Shown in pieces: positions 19,864-29,845 of a stretch of DNA of 53,368 nucleotides. The notes under the pieces were generated by a model. That model worked only from the letters and a program-made list of their open reading frames with translations. It was not told the DNA's origin and made no database searches. Location of the stretch: NCBI RefSeq assembly GCF_900167415.1, contig NZ_FUWU01000020.1:1-53368 (forward strand), in the 5' to 3' direction. Each line of letters opens with the position of its first letter. The stretch's first letter is position 1. The translations under genes were made by a program, and so were the position numbers. The stretch comes from Fibrobacter intestinalis. GTDB taxonomy: Bacteria; Fibrobacterota; Fibrobacteria; Fibrobacterales; Fibrobacteraceae.

Positions 19864-20097
19864 ATGATGAGCACAGCAACAAAAGAACCCATAACCGAAG
19901 CGTCCGATATAAAAAAACGCCAATCGATATATTCCAAGGCGGGTATTGCTGCTTACAAGAAGGCTCTCTCAAGCGGGGTTCCAGTCTGTTTTACTGAAGG
20001 GACTGTTATCTATAAAATGTTCCCGAACGGAAGAAAATTGAATATCGGTCAAGTAAACCCACCGGTGAAACTTGCTCAAAAAAAATTCTCCATATGA
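19864..20097 (+). CDS. Putative antitoxin of a zeta-like toxin pair
   Basis: 77 aa (76 if the second ATG at 19867 is used; AAAGGTGA fits either). Basic and unrelated to anything I can name, but with the pattern of small partners of zeta-type kinases: a helix with IKKRQSIYSKAGIAAYKKAL, then a short beta segment VCFTEGTVIYKMFPNG. Its stop overlaps the toxin start as ATGA, the usual antitoxin-toxin coupling. The assignment rests on position and size. Confidence 0.6.
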   Translation: MMSTATKEPITEASDIKKRQSIYSKAGIAAYKKALSSGVPVCFTEGTVIYKMFPNGRKLNIGQVNPPVKLAQKKFSI

Positions 20098-20858
20098 CAA
20101 AGAAGCGTTTTAGAGTATTTGCAGGGCCTAATGGCTCTGGCAAGTCCAGTTTATACGATTTTCTCGTGAAGCAGAAGTATTTCACGGAACGACTAGATGT
20201 CAATGCAGATAAGATTGCGAAAGATTTAAGGCTAAAAGGCTTTAATATCAAAGACTGGCCTATTTCATGTAGCATAGATGAATTTCTTGTTTCCGCAGCT
20301 CGGAATACACGCCCTGGCAATGGCATAACCATGGATTATATTCAGAAGAAATTGGGACTTGAAAAAGGTCTTTTTACATGGAATGGTAAAAAAGACTACA
20401 AAACCATAAATACCGTGGCAGCCTACCTTGTAGATTATCTGACGGCGAAGATGCTTGAAACTGACGGTACTTTTTTCTATGAAACTGTTTTTTCGCATCG
20501 GTCAAAATTGCAATTGTTACAAGATGCGAAAAACAAGGGATTCAAAATTTACCTCTACTTTGTATCCACCAAGGATCCGACAATCAACTGGGAACGTGTT
20601 AAAAGCCGTGTAAAACAAGGCGGTCACAAAGTTCCCAAGGAAAAGGTCGTCAGCAGATACTATCACTCTCTTGAAAATCTATATCCGGCATTAAAAATTG
20701 CAGACCGAGTCTATTTTTTTGACAATTCGGAATCGGGCAAGACTTCCTACTTGAATTTCGCCGAATGCAGGGAGGGCAAGATTTCCTTCACAGAAGAAGT
20801 AGTGGAAGTCCCAGAATGGTTTAGCAAATACGTGATTGAAAAGATAAAAGTTGTTTAA
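20094..20858 (+). CDS. Zeta-toxin-like P-loop kinase
   Basis: 254 aa. Walker A GPNGSGKS at residues 11-18 at the very N-terminus, then [12 protein letters not shown], which in zeta-type kinases contributes to the acceptor-substrate site, and a [31 protein letters not shown] segment typical of the zeta/AAA_33 group, with a lid-like [22 protein letters not shown]. Family members phosphorylate UDP-N-acetylglucosamine (zeta/PezT) or similar small substrates; whether this one does is unproven. Translationally coupled to the upstream small gene. It is placed between hsdS and hsdR, where it could make loss of the island costly. Confidence 0.8.
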   Translation: MTKKRFRVFAGPNGSGKSSLYDFLVKQKYFTERLDVNADKIAKDLRLKGFNIKDWPISCSIDEFLVSAARNTRPGNGITMDYIQKKLGLEKGLFTWNGKKDYKTINTVAAYLVDYLTAKMLETDGTFFYETVFSHRSKLQLLQDAKNKGFKIYLYFVSTKDPTINWERVKSRVKQGGHKVPKEKVVSRYYHSLENLYPALKIADRVYFFDNSESGKTSYLNFAECREGKISFTEEVVEVPEWFSKYVIEKIKVV

Positions 20859-20863
20859 TTGCT

Positions 20864-20869
20864 ATATTC
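20864..20869 (+). promoter_or_regulatory. Probable -10 box of hsdR
   Basis: TATATT (followed by CTCGG) begins 42 bases before the hsdR ATG and 5 bases after the toxin stop, suggesting hsdR has its own promoter separate from hsdM/hsdS. A clear -35 box was not identified. Confidence 0.4.
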
Positions 20870-20905
20870 TCGGTAAAAATTCAGCCATATCGCAGAGGGT
20901 TTTGC

Positions 20906-23900
20906 ATGCAGTATAACACCATCGCAGAAACAAACCATTTTATCGTTCTTGACGACTATACCAAACATAGCGAACTGCACGAACCATCTGTTGCATATCA
21001 GACCGAAGCGAATCTTGAAAAAGAGTTTATCCAGGATTTGGTCAGTCAAGGCTATGAATACCGCAAGGACATTTCGACTCCCGAAGCTTTGCTCTCGAAT
21101 GCCCGGATGCAGATTCAGTCCCTTAATGATATGGCGTTTACCGATAAGGAATGGAATCGGTTTGTGGAAGAATATCTGGACAAGCCGGGAGATTCGCTGA
21201 TTGATAAAACCCGCAAGATTCACGATAACCACATTTACGATTTTGTCTTTGACGATGGGCATATTCAAAACATCTATATCGCCGACAAGCAAAATATTGC
21301 CCGAAATAAAGTGCAAGTCATCAACCAGTTTGAGCAAGTTGGAACGCAGGCGAATCGCTACGACGTGACGATTTTGGTGAATGGCTTGCCGCTTGTCCAA
21401 GTGGAATTGAAAAAACGCGGCGTCGCTATCCGCGAGGCTTTCAATCAGGTGCATCGTTATAGCAAGGAAAGTTTCAATGCGGAACATTCGCTTTTCAAGT
21501 ATCTTCAGGTGTTTGTCATTTCAAACGGCACGGACAGCCGCTATTTTGCCAATACCGTGGAGCGCAACAAGAACAGCTTCGACTTCACGATGAACTGGGC
21601 AAGGGCTAATAATGCGCCGATAAAAGACCTGAAGGATTTTACGGAAACCTTTTTCCAGAAAAACACGCTGCTGAATGTGATTTTCACCTATTCGGTGTTC
21701 GATGTAAACAATACCCTGCTCATCATGCGCCCTTACCAGATTGCCGCGGTGGAGCGGATGCTCTGGAAAATCCAAAGTTCTTTTATGGCAAAAATATGGA
21801 GCAAGCCGGAGAGCGGTGGATTTGTTTGGCACACTACAGGTTCCGGAAAAACGCTTACCAGCTTTAAGGCGGCAAGGTTGGCTACACGCTTGGATTTTAT
21901 CGATAAGGTTTTCTTTGTCGTGGATCGCAAGGATTTGGATTACCAGACGATGAAGGAATACCAGCGGTTTTCGCCCGACAGCGTAAACGGCTCGGAAAGC
22001 ACGGCGGGTTTAAAACGCAATATCGAAAAAGACGACAACAAGATTATCGTCACCACGATTCAGAAGTTGAACAACCTGATGAAGAGCGAAGACAATTTGC
22101 CGGTCTATCAAAAGCAAGTCGTTTTCATTTTCGATGAATGTCATCGCTCCCAATTCGGCGAAGCGCAAAAAAATCTAAAGAAGAAATTCAAAAAATTCTA
22201 TCAGTTCGGTTTTACGGGAACGCCGATATTTCCGGAGAACGCTCTCGGAGCAGAAACGACAGCCAGCGTGTTTGGCCGTGAATTGCATTCGTATGTTATT
22301 ACCGATGCCATACGCGACGAGAAAGTGTTGAAGTTCAAGGTCGATTACAATAATGTGCGTCCGCGATTCAAGGATGTTGAAACGGAGCAGGACGAAAAGA
22401 AACTAACCGCTGCCGAAAATAAATTGGCCCTGTTGCATCCTGCCCGTATTCAGGAAATTTCACAATACATTCTGCAAAATTTCAGAATCAAGACGCACCG
22501 GAACCAAGGCGATAGCAAAGGATTTAACGCCATGTTCGCCGTGAGCAGCGTCGATGCCGCCAAATGCTATTACGAAGAACTGAACCGCTTGCAGGTGGGC
22601 TTGGAAAGACCGCTGAAGATAGCGACCATATTTTCTTTTGCCGCAAACGAAGAACAGAATGCCGTAGGCGACATTCCCGATGAAACTTTTGAAGTGTCGG
22701 CAATGGATTCTAGCGCCAAGGAGTTTTTGGCAAAAGCGATTGGTGATTACAATGGAATGTTTGGCACAAGCTTTGGCGTAGATGGCAAAGAATTTCAGAA
22801 TTATTACCGCGATCTTGCCAAGAAAGTGAAAAATAGGGAAGTGGATTTGCTGATTGTGGTGGGAATGTTCCTGACCGGTTTTGATGCGCCTACATTGAAC
22901 ACTTTATTTGTGGATAAAAACTTGCGCTATCACGGATTGCTCCAGGCTTTTTCACGAACCAACCGCATTTATGACGCCACCAAGACTTTCGGCAATATCG
23001 TCACTTTCCGCGATCTTGAAAAGCACACCATCGACGCCATTACTTTATTCGGCGACGAAAGTACCGCCAATGTCGTGCTAGAAAAGAGTTACAAAGAATA
23101 TCTGGAAGGTTTCAAAGATCTTGTTTCGGGCGAAGTGCGTAAAGGCTATGTCGATATCGTCAAGGAATTGAAAGAAAAATTCCCGGATACAGATAACATC
23201 GTGAAGGAAAAGGATAAAAAGGAATTTGTCAAGCTGTTTGGCGAATACTTGCGCGCAGAAAATGTGTTGCAGAATTATGACGAATTTACAGCTCTTCGGG
23301 ATTTCCAAAAGATAGATGCCAATAATTCGGAAGCCGTTGAAGCTTTCAAGGCGGCGCATTTTGTGACGGATGAAGACATTGAAAAAATGCAAAAAATAGA
23401 AATGCTTTCGGAAAGAGTCGTTCAGGATTACAAGTCCGCTTACAACGATATTCGGGAATGGATTCGCCGGGAACAGCGTGGAAATGATTCTGAAAAATCA
23501 AAAATAAATTGGAATGATGTCGTATTTGAAGTCGATCTGCTGAAATCGCAAGAAATCAATTTGGATTATATTCTGGAACTGATTTTTGAACACAACAAAA
23601 AGAAAATGGACAAGTCTTCGCTTATCGAAGAAATCCGTCGAATGATTCGTTCAAGCGTCGGCAATCGCGCCAAGGAAAGTCTGATTGTGGATTTTATCAA
23701 CGATACCAATCTGGATTCCATTGGCGACAAAACGGAAATTATAAAAGCGTTTTTTGAATATGCGCAAAAGGAACAGCAAAAAGAAGCGGCGGATTTGATT
23801 GAAAGTGAAAAATTGAACGAAAGGGAAGCGAAGCATTTTCTGAAAATTTCTTTAAAGCGGGAATACGCCAGCGATAACGGAACGGATTTCAATAGCATTT

Positions 23901-24010
23901 TGCCTAAGATGAGCCCGCTAAATCCGCAATACCTGACAAAGAAGCAGACGGTGCTGCAGAAAATTGTGGATTTTGTCGAAAAATTTAAAGGTGTCGGCGG
24001 GGAGGTTTAA
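20906..24010 (+). CDS. hsdR: Type I restriction endonuclease subunit HsdR (EcoR124-like)
   Basis: 1034 aa, full length for the family. N-terminal PD-(D/E)XK nuclease with D153, E167 and K169 ([10 protein letters not shown]...VQVELKK), almost the same positions as D151/E165/K167 of EcoR124I. A superfamily 2 translocase motor follows with Walker A TGSGKT (311-316), the DECH box ([11 protein letters not shown]) and GFTGTPIF, then a helical C-terminal domain. It cuts unmethylated DNA after ATP-driven translocation, as part of HsdR2M2S1. With the TAEL repeats in hsdS this marks a type IC system. The restriction subunit is intact, so the island could restrict DNA. Confidence 0.96.
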   Translation: MQYNTIAETNHFIVLDDYTKHSELHEPSVAYQTEANLEKEFIQDLVSQGYEYRKDISTPEALLSNARMQIQSLNDMAFTDKEWNRFVEEYLDKPGDSLIDKTRKIHDNHIYDFVFDDGHIQNIYIADKQNIARNKVQVINQFEQVGTQANRYDVTILVNGLPLVQVELKKRGVAIREAFNQVHRYSKESFNAEHSLFKYLQVFVISNGTDSRYFANTVERNKNSFDFTMNWARANNAPIKDLKDFTETFFQKNTLLNVIFTYSVFDVNNTLLIMRPYQIAAVERMLWKIQSSFMAKIWSKPESGGFVWHTTGSGKTLTSFKAARLATRLDFIDKVFFVVDRKDLDYQTMKEYQRFSPDSVNGSESTAGLKRNIEKDDNKIIVTTIQKLNNLMKSEDNLPVYQKQVVFIFDECHRSQFGEAQKNLKKKFKKFYQFGFTGTPIFPENALGAETTASVFGRELHSYVITDAIRDEKVLKFKVDYNNVRPRFKDVETEQDEKKLTAAENKLALLHPARIQEISQYILQNFRIKTHRNQGDSKGFNAMFAVSSVDAAKCYYEELNRLQVGLERPLKIATIFSFAANEEQNAVGDIPDETFEVSAMDSSAKEFLAKAIGDYNGMFGTSFGVDGKEFQNYYRDLAKKVKNREVDLLIVVGMFLTGFDAPTLNTLFVDKNLRYHGLLQAFSRTNRIYDATKTFGNIVTFRDLEKHTIDAITLFGDESTANVVLEKSYKEYLEGFKDLVSGEVRKGYVDIVKELKEKFPDTDNIVKEKDKKEFVKLFGEYLRAENVLQNYDEFTALRDFQKIDANNSEAVEAFKAAHFVTDEDIEKMQKIEMLSERVVQDYKSAYNDIREWIRREQRGNDSEKSKINWNDVVFEVDLLKSQEINLDYILELIFEHNKKKMDKSSLIEEIRRMIRSSVGNRAKESLIVDFINDTNLDSIGDKTEIIKAFFEYAQKEQQKEAADLIESEKLNEREAKHFLKISLKREYASDNGTDFNSILPKMSPLNPQYLTKKQTVLQKIVDFVEKFKGVGGEV

Positions 24011-24091
24011 CGGGGGCATTTTCCCGCCCGCAAATCCTTTTGGTCGGGCTGTTTCATGAATGTAATTTTCTATATTCTCGCCGAGGTTTGT

Positions 24092-24493
24092 ATGAAAAAA
24101 ATTCTTTTATTGCTTTTGCTTGCGCTTTCCGTTTCCTTTGCGGAAAATTTGACCATTCAAGGGAAACTGACGGAAATCCCGGGCAAGATGCCGCCGAACG
24201 ATTTGTACAATTACGTCTATATTTTGAAGTATAAAGTCACGAAAGTGCTCGAAGGGAAATTTGCCGGCAAGGAAATTCTGGTGGGCGTCTATAATCCGCT
24301 GACTCCGCGCGGAGCATCTGCCGATAAAATGGCCAAGCTTTTCCAAGGGGATGTGCGGGCGTTCAAGGCGGGCGATTCCCACGTTTTGAAACTGCTCCCT
24401 CTGGAGGGCAATTATTCGGGTGCGGTCGAAGACGAATATTTTGACGACGAATCGGAACGCTATTTGGCGGTCGAAGTTTTAAAGGCGAAGTAA
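24092..24493 (+). CDS. Small exported protein of unknown function
   Basis: 133 aa. Clear signal peptide (MKKILLLLLLALSVSFA, cleavage before EN). The mature part is beta-rich (IQGKLTEIPG, YILKYKVTKVLEG, KEILVGVYNPL, THE-type strand pattern) with no motif I recognise. ATG 24092 is chosen over 24056 because it starts the signal peptide and follows GAGG; a TATATT box is at 24071-24076. It ends 1 base before the next gene's TTG start, so the two are likely co-transcribed. Confidence 0.75.
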   Translation: MKKILLLLLLALSVSFAENLTIQGKLTEIPGKMPPNDLYNYVYILKYKVTKVLEGKFAGKEILVGVYNPLTPRGASADKMAKLFQGDVRAFKAGDSHVLKLLPLEGNYSGAVEDEYFDDESERYLAVEVLKAK

Positions 24494-24494
24494 T

Positions 24495-25913
24495 TTGGTT
24501 TTCTCGTCCCAGATTTTCCTTTTCTACTTTCTTCCGCTTTTTTTTGCCGGCTATTATTTTTTGCTCTGGCGAAAGGCGAAGCATTCCTCGCTGAATTTTT
24601 TCATCACCGTATTCAGTTACATTTTTTACGGGTGGATGGAGCCGCGGCTCGTCCTGCTGATGTTCGGGACGACTCTTTTGAATTATGTCGCTGGCAAATG
24701 GATTTCTGCGCCGGGAGCTTCGTCTTTGAAGCGCAACTCTTCCTTGACGATTTCGATTCTGGTGAATTTGGGAACTCTCGGCTTTTTCAAGTATTATATG
24801 TTTGCGATGGGCGGGGTCAATGCGGTCGTCCAATCTTTGGGCGGGGAGCCGTTTACCGTTCTGCGGGTTCTGTTGCCGGTGGGCATTTCCTTTTACACTT
24901 TCCAGGCGATGAGCTATACGGTGGATGTCTGGCGCGGGGATGCGCCCCCGGTCAAAAATTTTGCGACTTTCGCCTGCTATGTTTCGCTTTTTCCGCAGCT
25001 GGTCGCCGGGCCGATTGTCCGCTATAACACTGTCGCCGAAGAGCTGGATTCCCGAAAGCATTCGTGGGAAAATTGGATGCGGGGCATGACCTATTTCTGC
25101 CTGGGGTTCGCTAAAAAAATTTTGATTGCGAATCAGGTCGGGGTGATTGCCGACCGTGTGTTTGAAGCGGATTCTCCCGGCATTTTGAATGCCTGGTGGG
25201 GCTCTCTCGCCTACATGATGCAGATTTACTTTGATTTTTCCGCTTATTCCGATATGGCCGTGGGACTGGGACTCATGCTGGGTTTCCATTTCCCGCGGAA
25301 TTTCAACGGGCCGTATCGTTCGGGGAGCATTTCCGAATTCTGGAGCCGCTGGCACATCTCGCTGACGACGTGGCTTAAGGACTATCTCTATATCCCGCTT
25401 GGGGGGAATCGGGTCGCTCGCTGGCGGGTCTATCTGAATCTTTTTTTGGTGATGTTCGCGTCGGGAGTCTGGCATGGGGCGGCGATGACGTTTATCTGCT
25501 GGGGACTTTATCATGCGTTCTTTATGATTGTGGAACGCGTCAATGGAAAACGCGCTCTCTATTTCAAATTCCCGCGCCTTGCGCAAGTTCTTTTGACGCA
25601 GATTATCGTGCTGTTTGGCTGGGTGCTTTTCCGCGCTGCCGACATTTCGTCGGCGTTGAAAATGTGGAAATCCATGCTGGGGCTTTCCGCTGTGAATCCG
25701 GCGGATCCGATTCTTTTTGCCGAAGTGTTCACGCCGACTTCCGTCGTGTTTATGCTGTTGGCTCTTGTCTATGCGTTTTCGCCGATTCGGGCTTTTGAAT
25801 GGTGCCAAAAAATCAGCGTTCCCCGGTTAGTGACGGCGTTTGCCCTATTTGCGTTTGCCGTTCTCGCCCTGTTTACGCAGACTTATAATCCGTTCCTGTA
25901 TTTTCAGTTCTGA
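24495..25913 (+). CDS. MBOAT-family O-acyltransferase (AlgI-like)
   Basis: 472 aa from a TTG at 24495, which gives the canonical family start VFSSQIFLFYFLPLFFAGYYFLLW. Inner-membrane enzyme with about 10-12 membrane segments that passes acetyl groups across the membrane to extracytoplasmic polysaccharide. Motifs: LPVGISFYTFQAMSY, FPQLVAGPIVRY, FWSRWHISLTTWLKDYLYIPLGGNR, and the catalytic-histidine region VWHGAAMTFICWGLYHAF. No SGNH partner is adjacent, unlike the second MBOAT at 39005-40852. The stop overlaps the convergent UvrA-like gene by 10 bp. Confidence 0.92.
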   Translation: MVFSSQIFLFYFLPLFFAGYYFLLWRKAKHSSLNFFITVFSYIFYGWMEPRLVLLMFGTTLLNYVAGKWISAPGASSLKRNSSLTISILVNLGTLGFFKYYMFAMGGVNAVVQSLGGEPFTVLRVLLPVGISFYTFQAMSYTVDVWRGDAPPVKNFATFACYVSLFPQLVAGPIVRYNTVAEELDSRKHSWENWMRGMTYFCLGFAKKILIANQVGVIADRVFEADSPGILNAWWGSLAYMMQIYFDFSAYSDMAVGLGLMLGFHFPRNFNGPYRSGSISEFWSRWHISLTTWLKDYLYIPLGGNRVARWRVYLNLFLVMFASGVWHGAAMTFICWGLYHAFFMIVERVNGKRALYFKFPRLAQVLLTQIIVLFGWVLFRAADISSALKMWKSMLGLSAVNPADPILFAEVFTPTSVVFMLLALVYAFSPIRAFEWCQKISVPRLVTAFALFAFAVLALFTQTYNPFLYFQF

Positions 25914-28264
25914 ACCCGTTTGAGAATGCAGCGGTAATCGGCTTTTTGCAGAAAATCTTCCTGGTGCTCGATGGCGATGACGGTATGTCCGTTTTGGCAG
26001 AGTTCCTGAATGAGGGCGAGCATTTTGTCGATATCGCTTTTGTGCAGTCCTCGCGCGGGTTCGTCAAAGAGAAAAAGAGTGTTCGGGAATTTGGCGCGGG
26101 CAAGTGCCTGCGAAAGTTTGAGGCGAGCCGCTTCTCCGCCGGAAAGGTTTGTGGTGGGCTGCCCCAATCGCAAGTAGCCAAGCCCGGTTCGGATAAGCGG
26201 GGAAAGCTTGTCGGTGAATTTGTTTGCAAAATGGAAAATCGTAGCGGCTTTTTCGATGGTCAGGTCCAGAACGTCGGCATAGGAAAGGGTTTTGAATCGG
26301 ATTTCCAGAATCTCGTCGCGGAAGCGTTTTCCTTGGCAGACGGGACAGACGCTTTCTTCGTAACCGGACGGGTCGCGAATGACGCCTTCGCCCTTGCAGG
26401 TTTCGCAACGCCCGCCGGGAATTGCCGTGCTGAATCGGGACGGGGAATATCCCTTGATTTTGCTTTCGGGAAGTTGGGCGAAGAGGTCGCGAAAAAGCGG
26501 TGCGATGCCGATGGCGCTCGCGATGGTGCTGCGTCGATTTTTGAAGAATCCGCGAGAGCTCAACAAGGAAATGTTTTGAATCCCCAGCGTTTTAAATTCG
26601 CCGCGAAAAAATCGGGGGAGAATGTTCTGGAATAAAAGAGTGCTTTTGCCGCTGCCGCTTTCTCCGGAAATGACGCTGAACTTGCCTATGGGAAAGTCGG
26701 CGGATACGGGCAGCATGTCGTAAAGGCGGAAGTTCTGGACGGCGATGCGGGATGGGGATTTGCCAGCGTTTTTCGTCGCTTGCGTTTTTTTCGCCAGTTC
26801 CCGCAACCATTTTCCCGTGGGGGAATCCGCTTGGCGAATCAGTTCTTGGGGCGTTCCTTGAAAAAGAATTTCGCCGCCGAGTTCGCCGGACCCTGGGCCC
26901 ATTTCAATCACTTTGTCCGCTTTGCCGATCAAGTAGGGATTGTGTTCGATAAGGACCAGCGTGTTGCCTCGGTCGCGGATTTCTTCAAAGATTTTCCACA
27001 GCTTTTCGACATCGGTTTTGAAAAGCCCGCAAGAAGGTTCGTCCAGACAAATGCACATCCCGTCCAAGTGTCCTGTCGCCAAAGGGGAAAGTCGCAAGCG
27101 GCTGAGTTCGCCTCCGGAAAGGGTGCTGCCGATGCGTCCCGCTCCCAAATAGTCAAGCCCGATTTTGTTTACGGCTCGAATGCGGGCGAGCAGCGTTTCG
27201 GCTGTGCTCTTCAGGTATTCCGGCAGAAGGCCTTCAAAAAGATTTTGAAAACGCGATTCCAATTCCGAAAAGGAGGATTCCAAAATTTGCTTCCAGCTCG
27301 TTTCGCGAATGCTGGAGGCGAGAATTTGCGGTTGCAGGCGGAGACCGCGGCAATCCGGGCAAAGGCTGAGGCAATGTTCGCCGCTTTCCTTCGCCGACTC
27401 TTCGATTTCGCCGTCACCGTTGCAGGTCGGGCATTTAAAACGCGGGGAATGCGGGGAAAGATCGGCGGGATCGATAGGAGTCGCCGTCGTATCGTGTTCT
27501 GCGCAATAGGGAACCGTGCTGAAAATTTCCTTTTTTTTCCCGTCGTCCAAAATCACTTGTGTGCGGGAAAAACGCAAAGTGGCATCTACCGCTTCGGCGA
27601 TGCGGGTCCGGACTCCTTCGCGGATAACGACGCGGTCCAGTACGACAAAGATTTCTTGCGGTTTTAAAAGGCGTTCGGCGGAGGTCAGGTCGCCCAGGGA
27701 ATAGTTCACCCCGTCGGCGATAATCCGGGCGTAACCTTGCGAGAGAAGAGTTGCGGAATTGGCGTCCAGCGTCAGCCCTACGGATTCGATTTTGGCCAGA
27801 AATTGCAGCCGACTGCCCGGTTCGCTCTGGCAAATTTTGACGATGATTTCTTCGCGGGAAAAACTCCGCATCGGTTTTCCGCATACAGGGCAGGCGGGAC
27901 TTGCCAAAGCCGCCCAGAGGATTCGCAAGGGAAGGCCGCACTCGGAAAGGGAAAGCGGGCTGGACTTTGCCGAAGCTTCGCCACGGGATGCCGAAATGGC
28001 GATGCTCGGATGAAGCCCGTCGGCGCTGTCGAGGGGAATGCTGGTTTTTCCGCCCAGGATCCGGATGGCAAAAGGACTGAGCGTTTCCAGATAGCGCCTT
28101 CGGCTTTCGCCATGGAGAACGTCCATGACCAGAGTCGATTTTCCACAGCCGGAGGGACCGCAGACGACAGAAATTTTTCCCAGAGGAAAATCCACATCCA
28201 GATTTTTCAGATTGCGGAGGTGGGCTCCGCGCAGGGAAATCGGGCGTTCTTCGGCGGGCTTCAG
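25904..28264 (-). CDS. UvrA-like ABC ATPase, shorter than housekeeping UvrA
   Basis: About 786 aa. Two ABC ATPase halves: first half GPSGCGKST, UvrB-binding-like insertion, a zinc module CPTC...CPDC, LSGGELSRLRL and DEPSCGL; second half GESGSGKST, zinc module CETC...CPVC, LSGGEAARLKL and DEPARGLH. The GTG at 28195 is too late: the frame upstream continues ISLRGAHLRNLKNLDVDFPLGK, the standard UvrA opening. The only plausible start there is CTG at 28264, which overlaps the preceding stop as CTGA and has GGAG 6 bases upstream. The C-terminus ends soon after AIEHQEDF, without the usual GPEGG tail. Probably a UvrA2-like paralogue in damage tolerance or drug resistance; not necessarily the excision-repair enzyme. 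Confidence 0.85.
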   Translation of the reverse strand: MKPAEERPISLRGAHLRNLKNLDVDFPLGKISVVCGPSGCGKSTLVMDVLHGESRRRYLETLSPFAIRILGGKTSIPLDSADGLHPSIAISASRGEASAKSSPLSLSECGLPLRILWAALASPACPVCGKPMRSFSREEIIVKICQSEPGSRLQFLAKIESVGLTLDANSATLLSQGYARIIADGVNYSLGDLTSAERLLKPQEIFVVLDRVVIREGVRTRIAEAVDATLRFSRTQVILDDGKKKEIFSTVPYCAEHDTTATPIDPADLSPHSPRFKCPTCNGDGEIEESAKESGEHCLSLCPDCRGLRLQPQILASSIRETSWKQILESSFSELESRFQNLFEGLLPEYLKSTAETLLARIRAVNKIGLDYLGAGRIGSTLSGGELSRLRLSPLATGHLDGMCICLDEPSCGLFKTDVEKLWKIFEEIRDRGNTLVLIEHNPYLIGKADKVIEMGPGSGELGGEILFQGTPQELIRQADSPTGKWLRELAKKTQATKNAGKSPSRIAVQNFRLYDMLPVSADFPIGKFSVISGESGSGKSTLLFQNILPRFFRGEFKTLGIQNISLLSSRGFFKNRRSTIASAIGIAPLFRDLFAQLPESKIKGYSPSRFSTAIPGGRCETCKGEGVIRDPSGYEESVCPVCQGKRFRDEILEIRFKTLSYADVLDLTIEKAATIFHFANKFTDKLSPLIRTGLGYLRLGQPTTNLSGGEAARLKLSQALARAKFPNTLFLFDEPARGLHKSDIDKMLALIQELCQNGHTVIAIEHQEDFLQKADYRCILKRVQN

Positions 28265-28854
28265 AATTCGCTCCAGTTGATAAAGACGGCTCCGAAGGGC
28301 GTATTGAAATCGCCGTTGGAAAAACCGTCTTCGGAAATGCCCAGGAAGAATCGATAACCGCCGCCGATACCGATTTCGAGGGTACGGGTGATTTTATAGT
28401 TGAAGTGCAGAGCGGCGTCGCCCATAAAAAATCCATCGTCCGCTTTGGAATTTTCGGAACCCTGCTTGCTGATGTTTGTGAATCCCGCACCGGCGGTCAG
28501 CGGAACGGAAATCGAAAAAGCGTTGTAGGCAAAGGGCTTCAGCTCGGTAAAAATGCCCAGCGATTTGTAGTCCACCGAAATTTTTTTCCCGCCTTTTTGC
28601 AGATTGACGTCATTTGCGACCGTAGAGGCGTATAATCCCAAGCGAAAGAGCGGATGGAAAGAAACGCCGCCGTGGATGGAAAAAGCAATCGATCCGTCTT
28701 CGAGAAGCAGGATGTTGTTCGCTTCAAATCCGACAAATGTCTTGACCGTTTTTTCGGAACGCGCCACTTCGTCCGTGTCGGTGAGAACGGTGATTTCGGC
28801 ATTTGCCGTGGAAACGCCTAACGCTAGAGCTAGAATCCAGAATGTTTTTTTCAT
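28261..28854 (-). CDS. Small outer-membrane beta-barrel protein
   Basis: 197 aa from ATG 28854. Signal peptide MKKTFWILALALGVSTANA. The mature part is alternating hydrophobic strands with glycine-rich turns (FSIHGGVSFHPLFRLGLYAS, LHFNYKITRTLEIGIGGGYRF) and a terminal aromatic (WSEF), the signature of an 8- to 10-strand barrel. GAAGGGA precedes the ATG. Its start overlaps the YihY stop by ATGA and its stop overlaps the UvrA-like start by CTGA, so it is the middle gene of a tightly coupled operon. Function unknown. Confidence 0.8.
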   Translation of the reverse strand: MKKTFWILALALGVSTANAEITVLTDTDEVARSEKTVKTFVGFEANNILLLEDGSIAFSIHGGVSFHPLFRLGLYASTVANDVNLQKGGKKISVDYKSLGIFTELKPFAYNAFSISVPLTAGAGFTNISKQGSENSKADDGFFMGDAALHFNYKITRTLEIGIGGGYRFFLGISEDGFSNGDFNTPFGAVFINWSEF

Positions 28855-29786
28855 AGGTTCCCTTCGGTTTTCACCCAGTTCCATTTTTTGGAACCCGATT
28901 TCGGCCAGGAATAGATGGTCCACACCAGACAGTTCCCGTAGAGCATGATTGCCCAAAAGCCAAAGGCGAAAAGCAGCACAAGCGGAATGAACGCCAGCGA
29001 CCCGTAAAACAGCGACATCCTGCTGACCAGGTTTTTTTGCAGCATGATGAGGATGATCAAATAACCGCAGGTGCAGACCCAAATGCCGAGGCTCACGACC
29101 AGCGACGGCCAAAAAAGTTTTTTATACGAATAGTGGCCTTTCCGGTAGGGGAGCAGGTAGAGGGCGAAAAAAATGAGAGCGACAAAAATCACGTTCATCG
29201 TAAACGTCCAAAAAGTGCTCATGATTTGAGGAACGGTTTCGGCGGTTAGAAACTTTCCGTTGTGCGCGATATCCAAAAGCCCGATTTTCAGATGATTGAC
29301 GAACATGGCGAAAAAGGCGAAGCCTAGAGCGGCGATTAAAAGCAGCGGCGTGTAGGCGACAAATTGCTTGAAGAACGGCCTGGATGTCTGGTTTTCCCAG
29401 ACGACGTTCATATTGACTTCCAGATTGCCAATGGCAAAGATGTAAGTGATGAACAGCGATATGGAACCGATGGCGCCCAGGGTCTGCAAATGGATGTGCT
29501 CGGTATTTTCCAGAAGCGGCATGATGTCGTCCAGTGGAAGCCCGAGCGAAAAGAACTGGTCCAGAACGGGCAGGTAGGTGTTGAAAAAAGAGCCCAGCCC
29601 CAAAGAAAGCGAAATCGCGGTGAGCAAAATCAGAAAAGGAATGACGGCGAGAAATGACGTGTATGTCATCGCCGCAGCCCGGATGGTGCCGTGATGAAAA
29701 AGAAACGCCTTTGTCGAAACGATGATCACGCGAAGCGGAATGGGCCATTTGTGGGTGATTCTGTCTATCTTCTGTTCAAGAGGCAT
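28851..29786 (-). CDS. YihY/BrkB-family inner-membrane protein
   Basis: 311 aa. Six predicted membrane segments and the family hallmarks AAAMTYTSFLAVIPFLILL near the N-terminus, MNVVWENQTSRPFFKQFVAYTPLL in the middle and LFYGSLAFIPLVLLF near the end. Formerly called ribonuclease BN, but the family is a membrane protein group of unsettled function. First gene of the operon; translation is coupled to the outer-membrane protein gene by ATGA. Confidence 0.92.
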   Translation of the reverse strand: MPLEQKIDRITHKWPIPLRVIIVSTKAFLFHHGTIRAAAMTYTSFLAVIPFLILLTAISLSLGLGSFFNTYLPVLDQFFSLGLPLDDIMPLLENTEHIHLQTLGAIGSISLFITYIFAIGNLEVNMNVVWENQTSRPFFKQFVAYTPLLLIAALGFAFFAMFVNHLKIGLLDIAHNGKFLTAETVPQIMSTFWTFTMNVIFVALIFFALYLLPYRKGHYSYKKLFWPSLVVSLGIWVCTCGYLIILIMLQKNLVSRMSLFYGSLAFIPLVLLFAFGFWAIMLYGNCLVWTIYSWPKSGSKKWNWVKTEGNL

Positions 29787-29833
29787 TTCGCAGGATTCCT
29801 AAAATCTGAAAAGTAAATATTAGCAAAGTTTGT

Positions 29834-29839
29834 TATACT
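29834..29839 (+). promoter_or_regulatory. Probable -10 box placing transcription start at the start codon
   Basis: TATACT ends only 6 bases before the GTG at 29846, and there is no ribosome site, so the mRNA is probably leaderless or nearly so. Confidence 0.4.
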
Positions 29840-29845
29840 TGTTGT

